From G965222335 sp965222335 (GTDB lineage Bacteria; Pseudomonadota; Gammaproteobacteria; Pseudomonadales; Halieaceae): a stretch of DNA of 64,000 nt. Every line of letters starts with the position of its first letter. The first letter of the stretch is position 1. The notes under the pieces were generated by a model. It saw only the letters and a program-made list of their open reading frames with translations, searched no databases and had not been told where the DNA came from. Positions 51,245-59,686 of this stretch are shown here, one piece after another. The position numbers and the translations under genes were made by a program. Location: positions 1,178,001-1,242,000 of the forward strand of contig OZ244944.1 of the NCBI GenBank assembly GCA_965222335.1. Direction: 5' to 3'.

Positions 51245-51691
51245 TCAGGGTGCCGCGTGCTCATAAGCGTCAACTGGTTCTTCAAATGCGATTACCAGCA
51301 CACAGTCTGCCTTGCTGATACATCGCCCTTCGTGAACTGCCTTGGGCGGCCCGTAGGCGTACATGCCTTCGTTGAGGTGCGTAGTTTCCTGGCCCTGATA
51401 AGTCACGTCCAACTCACCCGACACCAGAACCATTCTCTCGGCGGAAGTATGCCAGTGCGCCGGGAGGTCATAGCCGCCCGGAACCTTGAAATAGATATCG
51501 GCGTTAGGCTCTGAAGGGTTCCCATGCAGCACGGCGATTTGGCAACCTTCAGGGAAAAAGGCGGGGCATGCCCCCCATTGAATCCTCTCATCACCGGGTG
51601 ACGCCGAGATCGCTTCCTCCGCAAGCCCCCGCATTGATACCAGGAGCATCAGGATTGCGGATATGGCGAAATAGGTTTTTACGGGCATCAT
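51245..51691 (-). CDS. Exported cupin protein
   Basis: 148 residues. MMPVKTYFAISAILMLLVSM followed by RGLAEE is a signal peptide. The mature part is a single cupin with the metal-site motif PAHWHTSAERMVLVSGELDV and the second motif region YGPPKAVHEGRC. Periplasmic. Two cysteines (GACPAF, GCQIAV) may form a disulphide. A GGAGGT site lies before the tandem ATGs. Substrate unknown. Confidence 0.83.
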   Translation of the reverse strand: MMPVKTYFAISAILMLLVSMRGLAEEAISASPGDERIQWGACPAFFPEGCQIAVLHGNPSEPNADIYFKVPGGYDLPAHWHTSAERMVLVSGELDVTYQGQETTHLNEGMYAYGPPKAVHEGRCISKADCVLVIAFEEPVDAYEHAAP

Positions 51692-51932
51692 GTTACCACC
51701 TCCGTAAATAAGTCAGATTGCCTCTGGGTTAGCGGGGTATGCATTCAAGGCTGCCACTATCTCTGAAGGCAGTAACAGCATTAGCCCCCATCAATCGACA
51801 CCATAGCAGACTCGGCCAAGAGGAGTATGCGAGAAGCTTCGTCGGGAACGCCAACGGCGTTATACATGCCCCCGCCCTTATACCCCAAGTTTCTAAAACA
51901 TGCCCGGGCAGGCATGGACCCTGTTGGTTTGC

Positions 51933-52265
51933 TCACAGCGTTTTGTTAACAACGATGCCCAGTATGCCCCCGGCCCCCAGCACCGCAAGCAGTGCGGCCT
52001 GATCGCCAGGCAAACGAAATGAGCCCCCGGTGGTGGCAGCCAGCAGCACGAGCCCGACTGCAACAAGCGCCAGTATGCCACCCAGCATGGAGAGTGTTCG
52101 CGCGGCAGGTTGCACGGCCGGCACGTACGGACTTGCGGCAAAAAGCAGACCCGCAGCCACAAGCATCGCCGCCCACATCCCGGGGCCCAGGATACCGGCG
52201 GAAAGCACCGCCGAGGCGAAGCATGCTAATGCCAAAAGAGCGCTGCTGATTGCACCAGGTTTCAT
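51933..52265 (-). CDS. Small hypothetical membrane protein
   Basis: 110 residues from the ATG at 52263-52265, which follows AAAGGACT. Four hydrophobic segments (LLALACFASAVLSAGILG, AAMLVAAGLLFAASPYV, LSMLGGILALVAVGLVLLAA, LLAVLGAGGILGIVV). An upstream start (MFQRTPA) is possible. No family recognised. The roughly 240 bp downstream to 51692 hold no convincing gene. Confidence 0.6.
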   Translation of the reverse strand: MKPGAISSALLALACFASAVLSAGILGPGMWAAMLVAAGLLFAASPYVPAVQPAARTLSMLGGILALVAVGLVLLAATTGGSFRLPGDQAALLAVLGAGGILGIVVNKTL

Positions 52266-52372
52266 CGCAGGAGTCCTTTGGAACATTGAATCGCAGGGTT
52301 GGTATATACGCTAATTGCATACGTATCGCCAGACTTCAGCTGCATGAGCAAGACCTCAATCGAAACGCCGAG

Positions 52373-53047
52373 TCATTCAACAACGAGTTCCACAGGACTG
52401 TAACGCCAGGCGTTCTCACGCGGCGGTACGTGAGGGTGGATGACAGCGCTTGAACGTGGTCGAATTAGCGCGATGAGTGTATGCGGACCGAGGGCGTCCC
52501 GGTCGATAGACGGGTGAAGTTCCGTGAAGTAGCGCGCGGGCGCCACGGCCGCATTGAGCGTATTCGTGCGTGATTGCAGCAGCAGCCGGGCGGGTGCGGT
52601 GGCGCGCCCCGCCTCGCCAGTACCTGGGCGCAGCACAAGGCGACCTGGCTGGTGCGCCCCGTCGACCGGCAGCCACACCTCGATCGACCCGTCGCCGACA
52701 TTCTCGGGTAATACAAATCGGTAATGCCTGGCCGGCACACCCGCTCTTATCTCCACCGTGCCGAGGTAAAGCCCATCGAGGGCGTGGTCGCGATCGCCGG
52801 CGCCAATCCATGACTCAATTGCCTTCTGCGTCGCATCGTAGTCACGACTCATGGACACAATAGAGAGCTGAAAGCTGGCCTGCATAATGCCGGCAATGAC
52901 CGGTGGGGCAATCACCAATACCACAAGCGCACGCCGGAGCTTTCCCGAGCGCCACGCGAGTACAAGCAGGAGGAGAGCTACAGGGGCGCCGTACAGCGAC
53001 ACTACCATCAGGAAATAGAAATACTCCCCGATGGCGCTCATCGGCAT
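52373..53047 (-). CDS. Hypothetical protein with two N-terminal membrane helices
   Basis: 224 residues. MPMSAIGEYFYFLMVVSLYG and ALVVLVIAPPVIAGIMQASF mark membrane segments; from about residue 75 the protein is soluble, probably periplasmic, with WIGAGDRDHALDGLYLGTVE, GVPARHYRFVLPENVGDGSI and LIALIRPRSSAVIHPHVPPR. No family recognised. No close partner gene. Confidence 0.6.
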   Translation of the reverse strand: MPMSAIGEYFYFLMVVSLYGAPVALLLLVLAWRSGKLRRALVVLVIAPPVIAGIMQASFQLSIVSMSRDYDATQKAIESWIGAGDRDHALDGLYLGTVEIRAGVPARHYRFVLPENVGDGSIEVWLPVDGAHQPGRLVLRPGTGEAGRATAPARLLLQSRTNTLNAAVAPARYFTELHPSIDRDALGPHTLIALIRPRSSAVIHPHVPPRENAWRYSPVELVVE

Positions 53048-53152
53048 AATGCAATGCCCCCATTATCTGGACGGTCGATCGCCGTGCCCGCAAGTGAACC
53101 GGCCCAGCGCCCCGGGTGACGCCCCGTTACGAACGCGTTTATTGATATTCCA

Positions 53153-53572
53153 CTACGCGTCGTGCTCAAGGCGCTTACCCAGCCCCGTCACATTGTCGTC
53201 GCCATAACCTAGGGCTGTATAGAACGCGATTGCTCCCTTGTTCGATGCGCGAACCTGCAAATTGATCTTGGGGCATCCCTTTCGCCTGATAAGCAGTTCA
53301 ACGGCCGACATGATGGCTTGCCCGTAGCCTTTGCGTTGCTCGGATGGCTTCACCGCCAGATAATTGATCCACCCCCGGTGGCCCTCGTAGCCCCCCATCA
53401 CTGTTGCCACAATCGAACCGTCCCGCGTACCCACGAGGAACAGGTCCGGGTCCACCTTGAGCTTTCTGTCGATGTCTTTAGCGGGATCGTTCTGTTCCAC
53501 CACCAGGCCACACTCACGCCAGAGCGCGATGAGCGCTACTTTGTCTTCTTCCTGGTATGCTCTGATTTCCAT
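53153..53572 (-). CDS. ypeA: GNAT acetyltransferase, YpeA-like
   Basis: 139 residues from MEIRAYQEEDKVALIALWRE. Closely follows E. coli YpeA: NDPAKDIDRKLKVDPDLFLV, VATVMGGYEGHRGWINYLAV, QRKGYGQAIMSAVELLIRRK and GCPKINLQVRASN, ending VTGLGKRLEHD. The start at 53572 matches that family; an ATG five codons upstream is disfavoured. Function of YpeA is unknown. A TCGGTGACAGTTACA motif lies about 25-40 bp upstream. Confidence 0.86.
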   Translation of the reverse strand: MEIRAYQEEDKVALIALWRECGLVVEQNDPAKDIDRKLKVDPDLFLVGTRDGSIVATVMGGYEGHRGWINYLAVKPSEQRKGYGQAIMSAVELLIRRKGCPKINLQVRASNKGAIAFYTALGYGDDNVTGLGKRLEHDA

Positions 53573-53635
53573 ATTTCGCCGTAGCATCCTGATTATCGGT
53601 GACAGTTACATAGAACGTAGACATTTCTCGACACC

Positions 53636-54013
53636 TCACATTTCACCGGACTCTTCCATGAACGGCTCTGACCATACCGCATACTCGTTGCCATTTGGGT
53701 CCTTGAAATGGAAACGGCGCCCCCCCGGGAAAGGAAATATATCCTTGACGATCGTTCCGCCATTCATCTCCACCTTCTCGAGCGTCGCTTCCAGGTCGGC
53801 ACTATAAAGGACAATCAGCACACTGCCATTATCAGTTGTGGCGACATGGTCTGACTTGAAGAACCCACCATCGATCCCGGCATTTTCGATCGCTACGTAC
53901 TCGGGGCCGTAGTCTACAAACGACCATCCAAAAGCATCACTAAAAAACGTCTTTGTGGATTCGATGTTTACGGAGGGCATTTCGACATAATTGATTTTAA
54001 CAGTCTCTTTCAC
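53636..54013 (-). CDS. VOC (glyoxalase-like) family protein
   Basis: 125 residues: KINYVEMPSVNIESTKTFFS, DAFGWSFVDYGPEYVAIENA and FPFPGGRRFHFKDPNGNEYA then VWSE. Typical two-module VOC protein of the group found in mobile gene pools. Substrate unknown. A CCGCTGACAGTTTACT motif lies about 40-57 bp upstream of its start. Confidence 0.87.
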   Translation of the reverse strand: MKETVKINYVEMPSVNIESTKTFFSDAFGWSFVDYGPEYVAIENAGIDGGFFKSDHVATTDNGSVLIVLYSADLEATLEKVEMNGGTIVKDIFPFPGGRRFHFKDPNGNEYAVWSEPFMEESGEM

Positions 54014-54119
54014 AGCGATTTCCTTGATTTATTCGGCACGAGCTCATGCGATTACCGCTGACAGTTTACTTGTCTTCAATCAAAGCTAACTGGGCAGGAT
54101 CTCTGAGACCGATAAACTC

Positions 54120-54683
54120 TCATTGTAACTCCGATTTTCTTACTACTTGAGGCCGCATGATAAAACCCAGAATGGAACCCAAGAAGCTCTTGTATATTGA
54201 TTCAATCTCCTCCTTGCTGATAGTTCCGCCCAGTATCAGCATCTCTAGCCTCTCTGCGGGCTCTGTAACCATATACCCGGAAGAATCGAACCCATTGCTT
54301 GCATAAAACGCTTTACGCCTGACCCTTTTCTGTAGGTCTTCCGCTTGCTCATCAAGCTCTTCAATATTCAGGACAATTCTTTTCCCGTGATGAACACCCC
54401 TGATCGACTGAATGACCTTGCTTCCGTAACCACCTGAGCGTAATGAATCAGGTATCGCAAAAAAGTGCACAAATACAATGTCATTATGCTCTGTGGCGTA
54501 GATAAGACCAATCCAGGCCTCATCATCATACAGAATGCTAAAGCCTGCCTTTCCCTTTCTGAGCTTGAATCGAAGAAGCCATGCTGGAAAGTGATGCGCA
54601 CCCGTAAACGCTTCCCGATAGAGATCAATAACCTTCGAGTAGTTGACGTCGTCCTTGTTAAGCGGCCGTAGATTGATACTCAT
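54120..54683 (-). CDS. GNAT-like acetyltransferase
   Basis: 187 residues from MSINLRPLNKDDVNYSKVID. Resembles GNATs: AFTGAHHFPAWLLRFKLRKG, IVFVHFFAIPDSLRSGGYGS (acetyl-CoA loop) and KAFYASNGFDSSGY. The gene is clearly richer in A and T than the chromosome backbone around 28-36 kb, suggesting acquisition. Substrate unknown. Confidence 0.75.
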   Translation of the reverse strand: MSINLRPLNKDDVNYSKVIDLYREAFTGAHHFPAWLLRFKLRKGKAGFSILYDDEAWIGLIYATEHNDIVFVHFFAIPDSLRSGGYGSKVIQSIRGVHHGKRIVLNIEELDEQAEDLQKRVRRKAFYASNGFDSSGYMVTEPAERLEMLILGGTISKEEIESIYKSFLGSILGFIMRPQVVRKSELQ

Positions 54684-54714
54684 GTGCTGCACTCATGATT
54701 GCTCAATTGACTGC

Positions 54715-55173
54715 TTAGCCACGCCTGCTTTCGCCGTATGATCTCAGGACCTGATGACGGTGCCTGAAAACGAACCGGTAAACAGGCCCCAGGATGCACT
54801 CCAGCAGGGGCAGCCTGCACTGGAACTCCACAGAATCCACCACCCGATATGAGGTGCCGCAGGAATCGATTTCCCTTCGGTGGCGCCACAGCTTGTTGAT
54901 CCAGGAGCTGGAGGATTCCGCAAAACCCCGCTGGTGATCGACGCACTGCATCATGAAATTGTGTCTATCAACCGGAAGGATACCGAAAAGCAGTATCCAG
55001 CTTGAAAAAAGCATTTTACCGGTCGGCCACTCGGAAATTGCCTTGCCCGACCATGCCGGGGGAACCGTCATACGGATGAGCGGGCTCAGCTCCCTGTTTA
55101 CACCCTCCATCGTCAACATTCCAGCGATATCCTCGGGAGTGATGTCCAGATCGCTTGAAATTTCAAATTTCAA
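54715..55173 (-). CDS. SRPBCC-like (START/polyketide-cyclase fold) protein
   Basis: 152 residues: MKFEISSDLDITPEDIAGML, then IRMTVPPAWSGKAISEWPTG, VDHQRGFAESSSSWINKLWR and VVDSVEFQCRLPLLECILGP. The ending with an amphipathic helix and VYRFVFRHRHQVLRSYGES fits small SRPBCC ligand-binding proteins. Ligand unknown. A TACTGGTGACAGTCTACC motif lies about 31-48 bp upstream. Confidence 0.72.
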   Translation of the reverse strand: MKFEISSDLDITPEDIAGMLTMEGVNRELSPLIRMTVPPAWSGKAISEWPTGKMLFSSWILLFGILPVDRHNFMMQCVDHQRGFAESSSSWINKLWRHRREIDSCGTSYRVVDSVEFQCRLPLLECILGPVYRFVFRHRHQVLRSYGESRRG

Positions 55174-55188
55174 CGGGTTCTTCCATGC

Positions 55189-55274
55189 CAGTTAACGCCC
55201 GGGTACTGGTGACAGTCTACCTATTCCCGGCCCGCTGACGCCAGGCGCGCAGCGCGGGGACGCTAAGTTAACTG
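55189..55274. repeat. Inverted repeat CAGTTAAC/GTTAACTG with intervening GC-rich segment
   Basis: CAGTTAAC at 55189-55196 and its exact complement GTTAACTG at 55267-55274 bound an 86-bp segment in the 278-bp gap between two minus-strand genes. The inner part contains the recurrent GGTGACAGTCTACC motif and a GC-rich stretch. It does not meet the R-site consensus of integron attC sites. The rest of the gap to 55451 shows no gene. Confidence 0.45.
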
Positions 55275-55451
55275 CCCGCGCCATTCTAATATGCCGCAAA
55301 TGCTTACCGCGTGACATGCAGCTTGTCATTGCGCACCAGGAAGCGTTGACCGATGGTCAGCCACAAGGGCCTACCAGACAGGGGCGCCAAGAGAGCTGGA
55401 ACGGGATGGGGTAAATCGGCTAACACTACCCCGGGCCGTCCCGGCAAAGGG

Positions 55452-56726
55452 CTACAATAACCTCTTGCCATCCCAGCCTGCGGTCGTCGGATCGGCGTCA
55501 CAGTAACTCCAGTAACCACTGAATAAGTTGCGATCCACGGTTTCAAAGCGCAACGTGATACGACCCCAGTACAGGCTTCCACCCTTCTCCGTTGCACACT
55601 CTCGCGATGAGCGGGGCTGAATCCAGTAGCCATTGAACTCATCTTGCTGAGAGAACTCGCCGGCGAGTTGCCCGCCATCGTCACCGTACTCGCCGGAAAC
55701 ACTGTCACCGCTACCTGTGTGCAGCTGCATCAAGCCCTCGGACGAATCCCAGATTCCGAGAATTTTCGTGGGCTGGACATTGATTTCATGCTCTGAAGTA
55801 CCGAGCACGGTGATTTCAACGCGCCTGTTGCGTTGCCGGCCCTCCGCGGTCGCGTTGGTTGCAATTGGCCTGGATTCACCAAACGATCGAGTCTCAAAGA
55901 TGACCTCTTCCAGCCCCGGCTCCATGCTGAGGTAATCGGCGACTGCCTGGGCTCGATTCTGGGCGAGCAACTGGTTGTCAGAATCTGAGCCCACGTTGTC
56001 CGTGTGCCCGGCAACGACGACTTCCTCAATGGATAGCGAGGCCAACTCATTGGCAACCTCTGACAATGCACTGGTGGCCGCCTCTTTGATTAGGTACTGC
56101 CCCGAATCAAACAGAACCGCACTGTCCAGGGTGATTTTCCTGGCTGAACCAATCGCCCCGACGGCGTCGATGTCCGCGCCCGGGTAGTCGCGGCATGACT
56201 GTTTGAGATCAACCAGCTTTACGTAGCGGTAAGCGGCTCCAGGGCGGGCAAAAGGCGCGATGTCGACAGCAGCTTTACCGCCTTCGATTCTGCCAACACG
56301 TATCCAATCAACCGCGTCTTCCGATATCGCCAAACCGGTCGCCTCAACGTATGGACCAATCTCGAATATATGCAGGTCCGGCCCGGGAGTATCGACAAGA
56401 CTATTGTCAGTAAACGCCAGTACGAGCGAGCCCGCACACCCGAGGGTCAAATAATTTGCGTCGCTGGCGGCACTGTAGTCAGGCGGACCCAGTGTATCGC
56501 GAGGCCGGCTCGAAACCTCACCCGCGTCGGGCGACCCCACCTCGAAACTGACCACCTGATCCGCGAAGGAGCGCGCCCCCTGCGGAAATATGACCTCGCC
56601 TCGGGCGCCATCAGAGTACACAACCGGTTCCTGGGCACCGGCTCCTGTTGGTGTTAGAAAAATCACAGAAGCGAGCAGAAGACATAGGGCTCGCAGACCG
56701 ATGTTTCGATTTCTCGAATGCGACAT
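55452..56726 (-). CDS. Exported protein with OmpA-like peptidoglycan-binding domain
   Basis: 424 residues from MSHSRNRNIGLRALCLLLAS, a signal peptide ending GAGAQ. Residues about 30-195 form an unrecognised domain (SFADQVVSFEVGSPDAGEVS, DLHIFEIGPYVEATGLAISE). An OmpA-like domain spans about 205-310 with VVAGHTDNVGSDSDNQLLAQ then NRAQAVADYL and NRRVEITVLG. A C-terminal region follows (about 320-424; GYWIQPRSSRECATEKGGSL) with four cysteines. The OmpA domain should anchor it to peptidoglycan in the periplasm. The upstream start at 56801 would hide the signal peptide. Confidence 0.84.
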   Translation of the reverse strand: MSHSRNRNIGLRALCLLLASVIFLTPTGAGAQEPVVYSDGARGEVIFPQGARSFADQVVSFEVGSPDAGEVSSRPRDTLGPPDYSAASDANYLTLGCAGSLVLAFTDNSLVDTPGPDLHIFEIGPYVEATGLAISEDAVDWIRVGRIEGGKAAVDIAPFARPGAAYRYVKLVDLKQSCRDYPGADIDAVGAIGSARKITLDSAVLFDSGQYLIKEAATSALSEVANELASLSIEEVVVAGHTDNVGSDSDNQLLAQNRAQAVADYLSMEPGLEEVIFETRSFGESRPIATNATAEGRQRNRRVEITVLGTSEHEINVQPTKILGIWDSSEGLMQLHTGSGDSVSGEYGDDGGQLAGEFSQQDEFNGYWIQPRSSRECATEKGGSLYWGRITLRFETVDRNLFSGYWSYCDADPTTAGWDGKRLL

Positions 56727-56968
56727 GGGGTTTTGCCTCTCGAATACTTTATGGACGCTAGGAAGCACCACGACCCTAGTATAGGCCAGGAAACCTGGCA
56801 CCCGCTTTCGCAGACGCAGGGGGTGATTCAGCCTGGAAACATACCCCGTCTACCCTCTCGCCCAAGCAACCAGTCTGCCATTTCGGCGAGGCCATCGCCC
56901 CTGATGTCTGCGGCAATGAACCCCTGCCGCGCGCTCGCAGATAAACAGTCAGTGTAAACCGTCGGTCG

Positions 56969-57331
56969 CTAAGTGCTCGGAATCTCGCCAAAAAACCCAA
57001 TTACGCAAGTTACACTGCCTTGCTCATTGGTTTCGGTTACATCAAATCCAGACAGGAGCAACTGGCCTTGTTGATGAATCGCCCAGTGGTAGCGATGAAA
57101 ATTGTGTTGGGAATCCACGCCACTCACTCGCGAGTAGACTGCCCCAGGAATTTTTGACTTAACGTCGTGGACATTCTGCTCGAATCCGTCGATACCCGTA
57201 ATGTCGATAGATGGGTCGACGAATCGAACGTGGGAATCCAGCGCTTTCTCAAGATGCGCTCTAACCTGGGCAGGGTCGGGTTCATTCCATGCAGCTAGCA
57301 TATGGTCCAACGCTTCGGGATAGGTGGCCAT
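56969..57331 (-). CDS. NTF2/SnoaL-like protein
   Basis: 120 residues, no signal peptide. MATYPEALDHMLAAWNEPDP, VRFVDPSIDITGIDGFEQNV and FHRYHWAIHQQGQLLLSGFD give the cone-shaped SnoaL pattern, where the pocket may bind a small molecule. Substrate unknown. Isolated by about 90-240 bp from neighbours. Confidence 0.75.
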   Translation of the reverse strand: MATYPEALDHMLAAWNEPDPAQVRAHLEKALDSHVRFVDPSIDITGIDGFEQNVHDVKSKIPGAVYSRVSGVDSQHNFHRYHWAIHQQGQLLLSGFDVTETNEQGSVTCVIGFFGEIPST

Positions 57332-57419
57332 TCGTCATTCCTCGTAAATGCTTCTACACGTCGATTGAGAATTTGTGCCCGCATAACCCCGCGGCCGCTT
57401 TAGCAGCCTGGCCGCCTGG

Positions 57420-57956
57420 TTACCAGTAGCTTGGGTCACTCAGTGCCTCGACACACTTTGATGAGCCACGCATGGCACGAATGGGGCTCCCAGTCAGAGA
57501 CTGCGCCAACCAGCCAACCGGCTGACTCAGCGGAAATGGCGCTGTAACTTCATCTTCACCTATCTGCCCGAATCCCGTTTTGGCATAAAAGGCGGGATCG
57601 CCGTAGGTAAACACCAGATCGACTTCCCTTGACCTCAGATGATCGAGGCCAAAGATTATAAGCCGCTGGCCTATCCCGGACCCCTGGGCACCCGTATCAA
57701 CGGCGACAGGCGATAGCAGAAATGCACTCTGGGCACTTGGCACAATAAAGCGGCTGAAAAATATACTCCCCAGTATTTTGCGTTGGTCTCTTGCAACACA
57801 CCCGATCAAATCTGCAGGGCTGGTATTGTTAATGAGGTTTGCAACAAGGCCTGCAGTGCTCTTGCCCTCTTCCTCGCCTTCAGACGCAGAGAATACGCGA
57901 GAAAAAAGCGCAATGACTTCCCGGCTATCTGTCGACTGGAAAAGTGAGAATATCAT
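57420..57956 (-). CDS. GNAT acetyltransferase (YhbS-like)
   Basis: 178 residues. VIALFSRVFSASEGEEEGKS, ILGSIFFSRFIVPSAQSAFL then LSPVAVDTGAQGSGIGQRLI (acetyl-CoA loop), and VFTYGDPAFYAKTGFGQIGE are typical of YhbS-type GNATs. The C-terminal extension contains VGWLAQSLTG. Substrate unknown. Confidence 0.85.
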   Translation of the reverse strand: MIFSLFQSTDSREVIALFSRVFSASEGEEEGKSTAGLVANLINNTSPADLIGCVARDQRKILGSIFFSRFIVPSAQSAFLLSPVAVDTGAQGSGIGQRLIIFGLDHLRSREVDLVFTYGDPAFYAKTGFGQIGEDEVTAPFPLSQPVGWLAQSLTGSPIRAMRGSSKCVEALSDPSYW

Positions 57957-58025
57957 CCGCCCAGGTTTGATCCCTTCTCAACCACTGTTCGTATTTAACT
58001 ACACCTGAACCCGAGGGAACCATGC

Positions 58026-58202
58026 ATGTTTTCTTTTCTTAAGAGCAACCCTGTCAAAAAACTCAAGAAACAGCACGCGATACTACTCGAGCGGGCCATG
58101 CACGCCCAAAGAAACGGTGACATCAGAACGTACTCTACTCTAACGGCCGAAGCAGAGGACGTTCTGCAACAAATACAAGCAGTTGAAGACAGCAAAAACT
58201 GA
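58026..58202 (+). CDS. Small DUF6435-like protein (58 aa)
   Basis: Reads MFSFLKSNPVKKLKKQHAIL and continues with LLERAMHAQRNGDIRTYSTL and a glutamate-rich helical end. It is predicted all-helical, cytoplasmic, and resembles the DUF6435 family of very short proteins. The only plus-strand gene in this stretch. It starts 69 bp from the divergent GNAT gene. Function unknown. Confidence 0.72.
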   Translation: MFSFLKSNPVKKLKKQHAILLERAMHAQRNGDIRTYSTLTAEAEDVLQQIQAVEDSKN

Positions 58203-58243
58203 CACTTTACGCCAGGCCGTCAGCCAGGTGGCACCTGCGCTGT

Positions 58244-58378
58244 TCATCTGAAAGGGTGGTCATTCCCTAGCTCAAACTCAAGACCGGCTGTGGCGTAGAG
58301 CTCACACGCTTCATCGTCTATCGTAATCAGCGCCTGCAATTCATCTGCATGCGCCCCACGCAACGAAAACTCTTTCAT
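58244..58378 (-). pseudogene. N-terminal remnant of a GNAT acetyltransferase
   Basis: An ORF of 44 residues, MKEFSLRGAHADELQALITI then DDEACELYATAGLEF, ending NDHPFR. The sequence follows the first two elements of a GNAT fold (R-x-A-x2-A-D-x2-A-L-x2-I) but stops before the acetyl-CoA loop. Its ATG overlaps the stop of the ArsN2-like gene by 4 bp, as though it had been the second gene of an operon. Truncation is inferred. Confidence 0.5.
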
Positions 58379-58824
58379 TCTCCGGCTTCCGCCCGGACAC
58401 CTATCCGCTTGAACATGACGGTTGCCGTGTCCGGGCAAAGAGAGGAAAACTGGCGACTTTTCTGAACTGACGGAGGCACATCAGAGCGACCTACAACTGA
58501 ATACCCCTTGGCCCCGAAAAAGCGCTCCGCAGTCTCTGTGAGAAGGTAGAGGCTCTGGATTCCGCGATTCTTCGCCAACTCCTCCAGTTCACCAAGCAGC
58601 TTCCCCGCAACGCCGCGCCCTCGCATAGCGGGTGAAATTGCCACCGAGCGTATCAGAGCCGATTCGCCATATTGCTCGAGTCCGCCCACCGCATCCAGGC
58701 TGTCACCCGACCCTTTAACTCGAAAAAGCGATAGATCTATCTCTCGAAGATCATCTGTTGGCAGGCCACTCTCGGCGAGAAGCGCTGCGATCATTGGCAG
58801 TTGGTCTTTCGTGGGGGTTCTCAT
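58375..58824 (-). CDS. ArsN2-like GNAT acetyltransferase
   Basis: 149 residues. MIAALLAESGLPTDDLREID, LDAVGGLEQYGESALIRSVA then ISPAMRGRGVAGKLLGELEE, LYLLTETAERFFGAKGYSVV and the ending LCPDTATVMFKR match the ArsN2 group, found in arsenic resistance clusters. No other ars genes are adjacent, so substrate is open. The 252-bp stretch upstream to 59076 has no convincing gene. Confidence 0.82.
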   Translation of the reverse strand: MRTPTKDQLPMIAALLAESGLPTDDLREIDLSLFRVKGSGDSLDAVGGLEQYGESALIRSVAISPAMRGRGVAGKLLGELEELAKNRGIQSLYLLTETAERFFGAKGYSVVGRSDVPPSVQKSRQFSSLCPDTATVMFKRIGVRAEAGE

Positions 58825-59076
58825 GGTGTATAGAGCCTCAGCAGACAGGTAGAGTGAGTTGATTCCTGCGTGAAGCAGGCTTTGTGCTCTGACTATGAAT
58901 GTAATGAGACCTCAACCTGCCGGCCCCTCGAACTCTGGCAACACGCCTACATCTTTTTCCCAATAAGCCTCGCTGGATATAAAGGTGTGAGCAGCTGGCG
59001 ACTTGGAGAATTCCGTGTCCATACACCCCGCGGGGATTGTGGAATGAAATTATAATGGGTCGTTGACTGGTAGGCC

Positions 59077-59319
59077 TCACCCTCTGTTCCTGGCGCTCTT
59101 GGATGCCCGCTCACTTCCATGCTTAAAGTGGCCTGTGGCCTTTGCCATCGCAAGTTGTTTTCCTTCCTGGTCCGCAGCCTCGACCCTGGCAAGAAAACGG
59201 AATGCCTCACGACCCCTGAGGTTAGTCACAGTCTTGCCCTTGTACGAGATGCTAACGAGCCCGCTCTTGGTGGAGATATAGCTAAAAGGCTCGCCAGCGA
59301 TCAAATCCTGCAATGACAT
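59077..59319 (-). CDS. Conserved small hypothetical protein
   Basis: 80 residues: MSLQDLIAGEPFSYISTKSG, LVSISYKGKTVTNLRGREAF, RFLARVEAADQEGKQLAMAK, then a basic tail ATGHFKHGSERASKSARNRG. The pattern (short beta hairpin, helix, and K/R-rich tail) recurs in small conserved proteins of proteobacteria, but I cannot name the family. Its start lies 9 bp from the stop of the next upstream gene, suggesting co-transcription. Confidence 0.65.
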   Translation of the reverse strand: MSLQDLIAGEPFSYISTKSGLVSISYKGKTVTNLRGREAFRFLARVEAADQEGKQLAMAKATGHFKHGSERASKSARNRG

Positions 59320-59328
59320 TAGCGATGT

Positions 59329-59619
59329 TTACTCGTGCGGCTCATATTCAGGCTTAACCAATATTTCCAGATCGTACTTTTCGCATAGGAACTTGATGAC
59401 GCTTATTGCCAGTTCCGAGTTCTCATTAGGACTCTTGACTTCATGCCTGTGCGAGTAAAAGGTATCTATTTCTACCTTATCACTCCCTTCTATTATCCAT
59501 ATCCATGAATCACACTGCAGGCCACTTTGTACGTTCTCAAATGCTGAGCGGATATACTGATCCAGTTCCGGATGAAAATCCTCGTAATCGACATCATGGG
59601 AGAATCTTGCGTAGATCAT
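59329..59619 (-). CDS. Hypothetical protein
   Basis: 96 residues, acidic, no membrane segment: MIYARFSHDVDYEDFHPELD, WIWIIEGSDKVEIDTFYSHR, ISVIKFLCEKYDLEILVKPE. No family recognised. AT-rich codon use compared with the 28-36 kb backbone. Followed after 9 bp by the conserved small protein gene. Confidence 0.65.
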   Translation of the reverse strand: MIYARFSHDVDYEDFHPELDQYIRSAFENVQSGLQCDSWIWIIEGSDKVEIDTFYSHRHEVKSPNENSELAISVIKFLCEKYDLEILVKPEYEPHE

Positions 59620-59686
59620 TTCCGATTCCCGAGAGTAAGTTCGATAGCCTGAAAACCTGACGCCTGAGCTCCAGTGCGATTGAGTT

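Noticed and set aside
51739..52002. 87-codon plus-strand ORF in the gap near 51.8 kb
   Set aside because: No ribosome site or domain, and it overlaps the better-supported minus-strand gene at 51933.
58838..59080. 80-codon minus-strand ORF before the ArsN2-like gene
   Set aside because: Arg/His/Ser-rich with no domain; neither it nor the overlapping plus-strand ORF at 58870 has convincing coding character.
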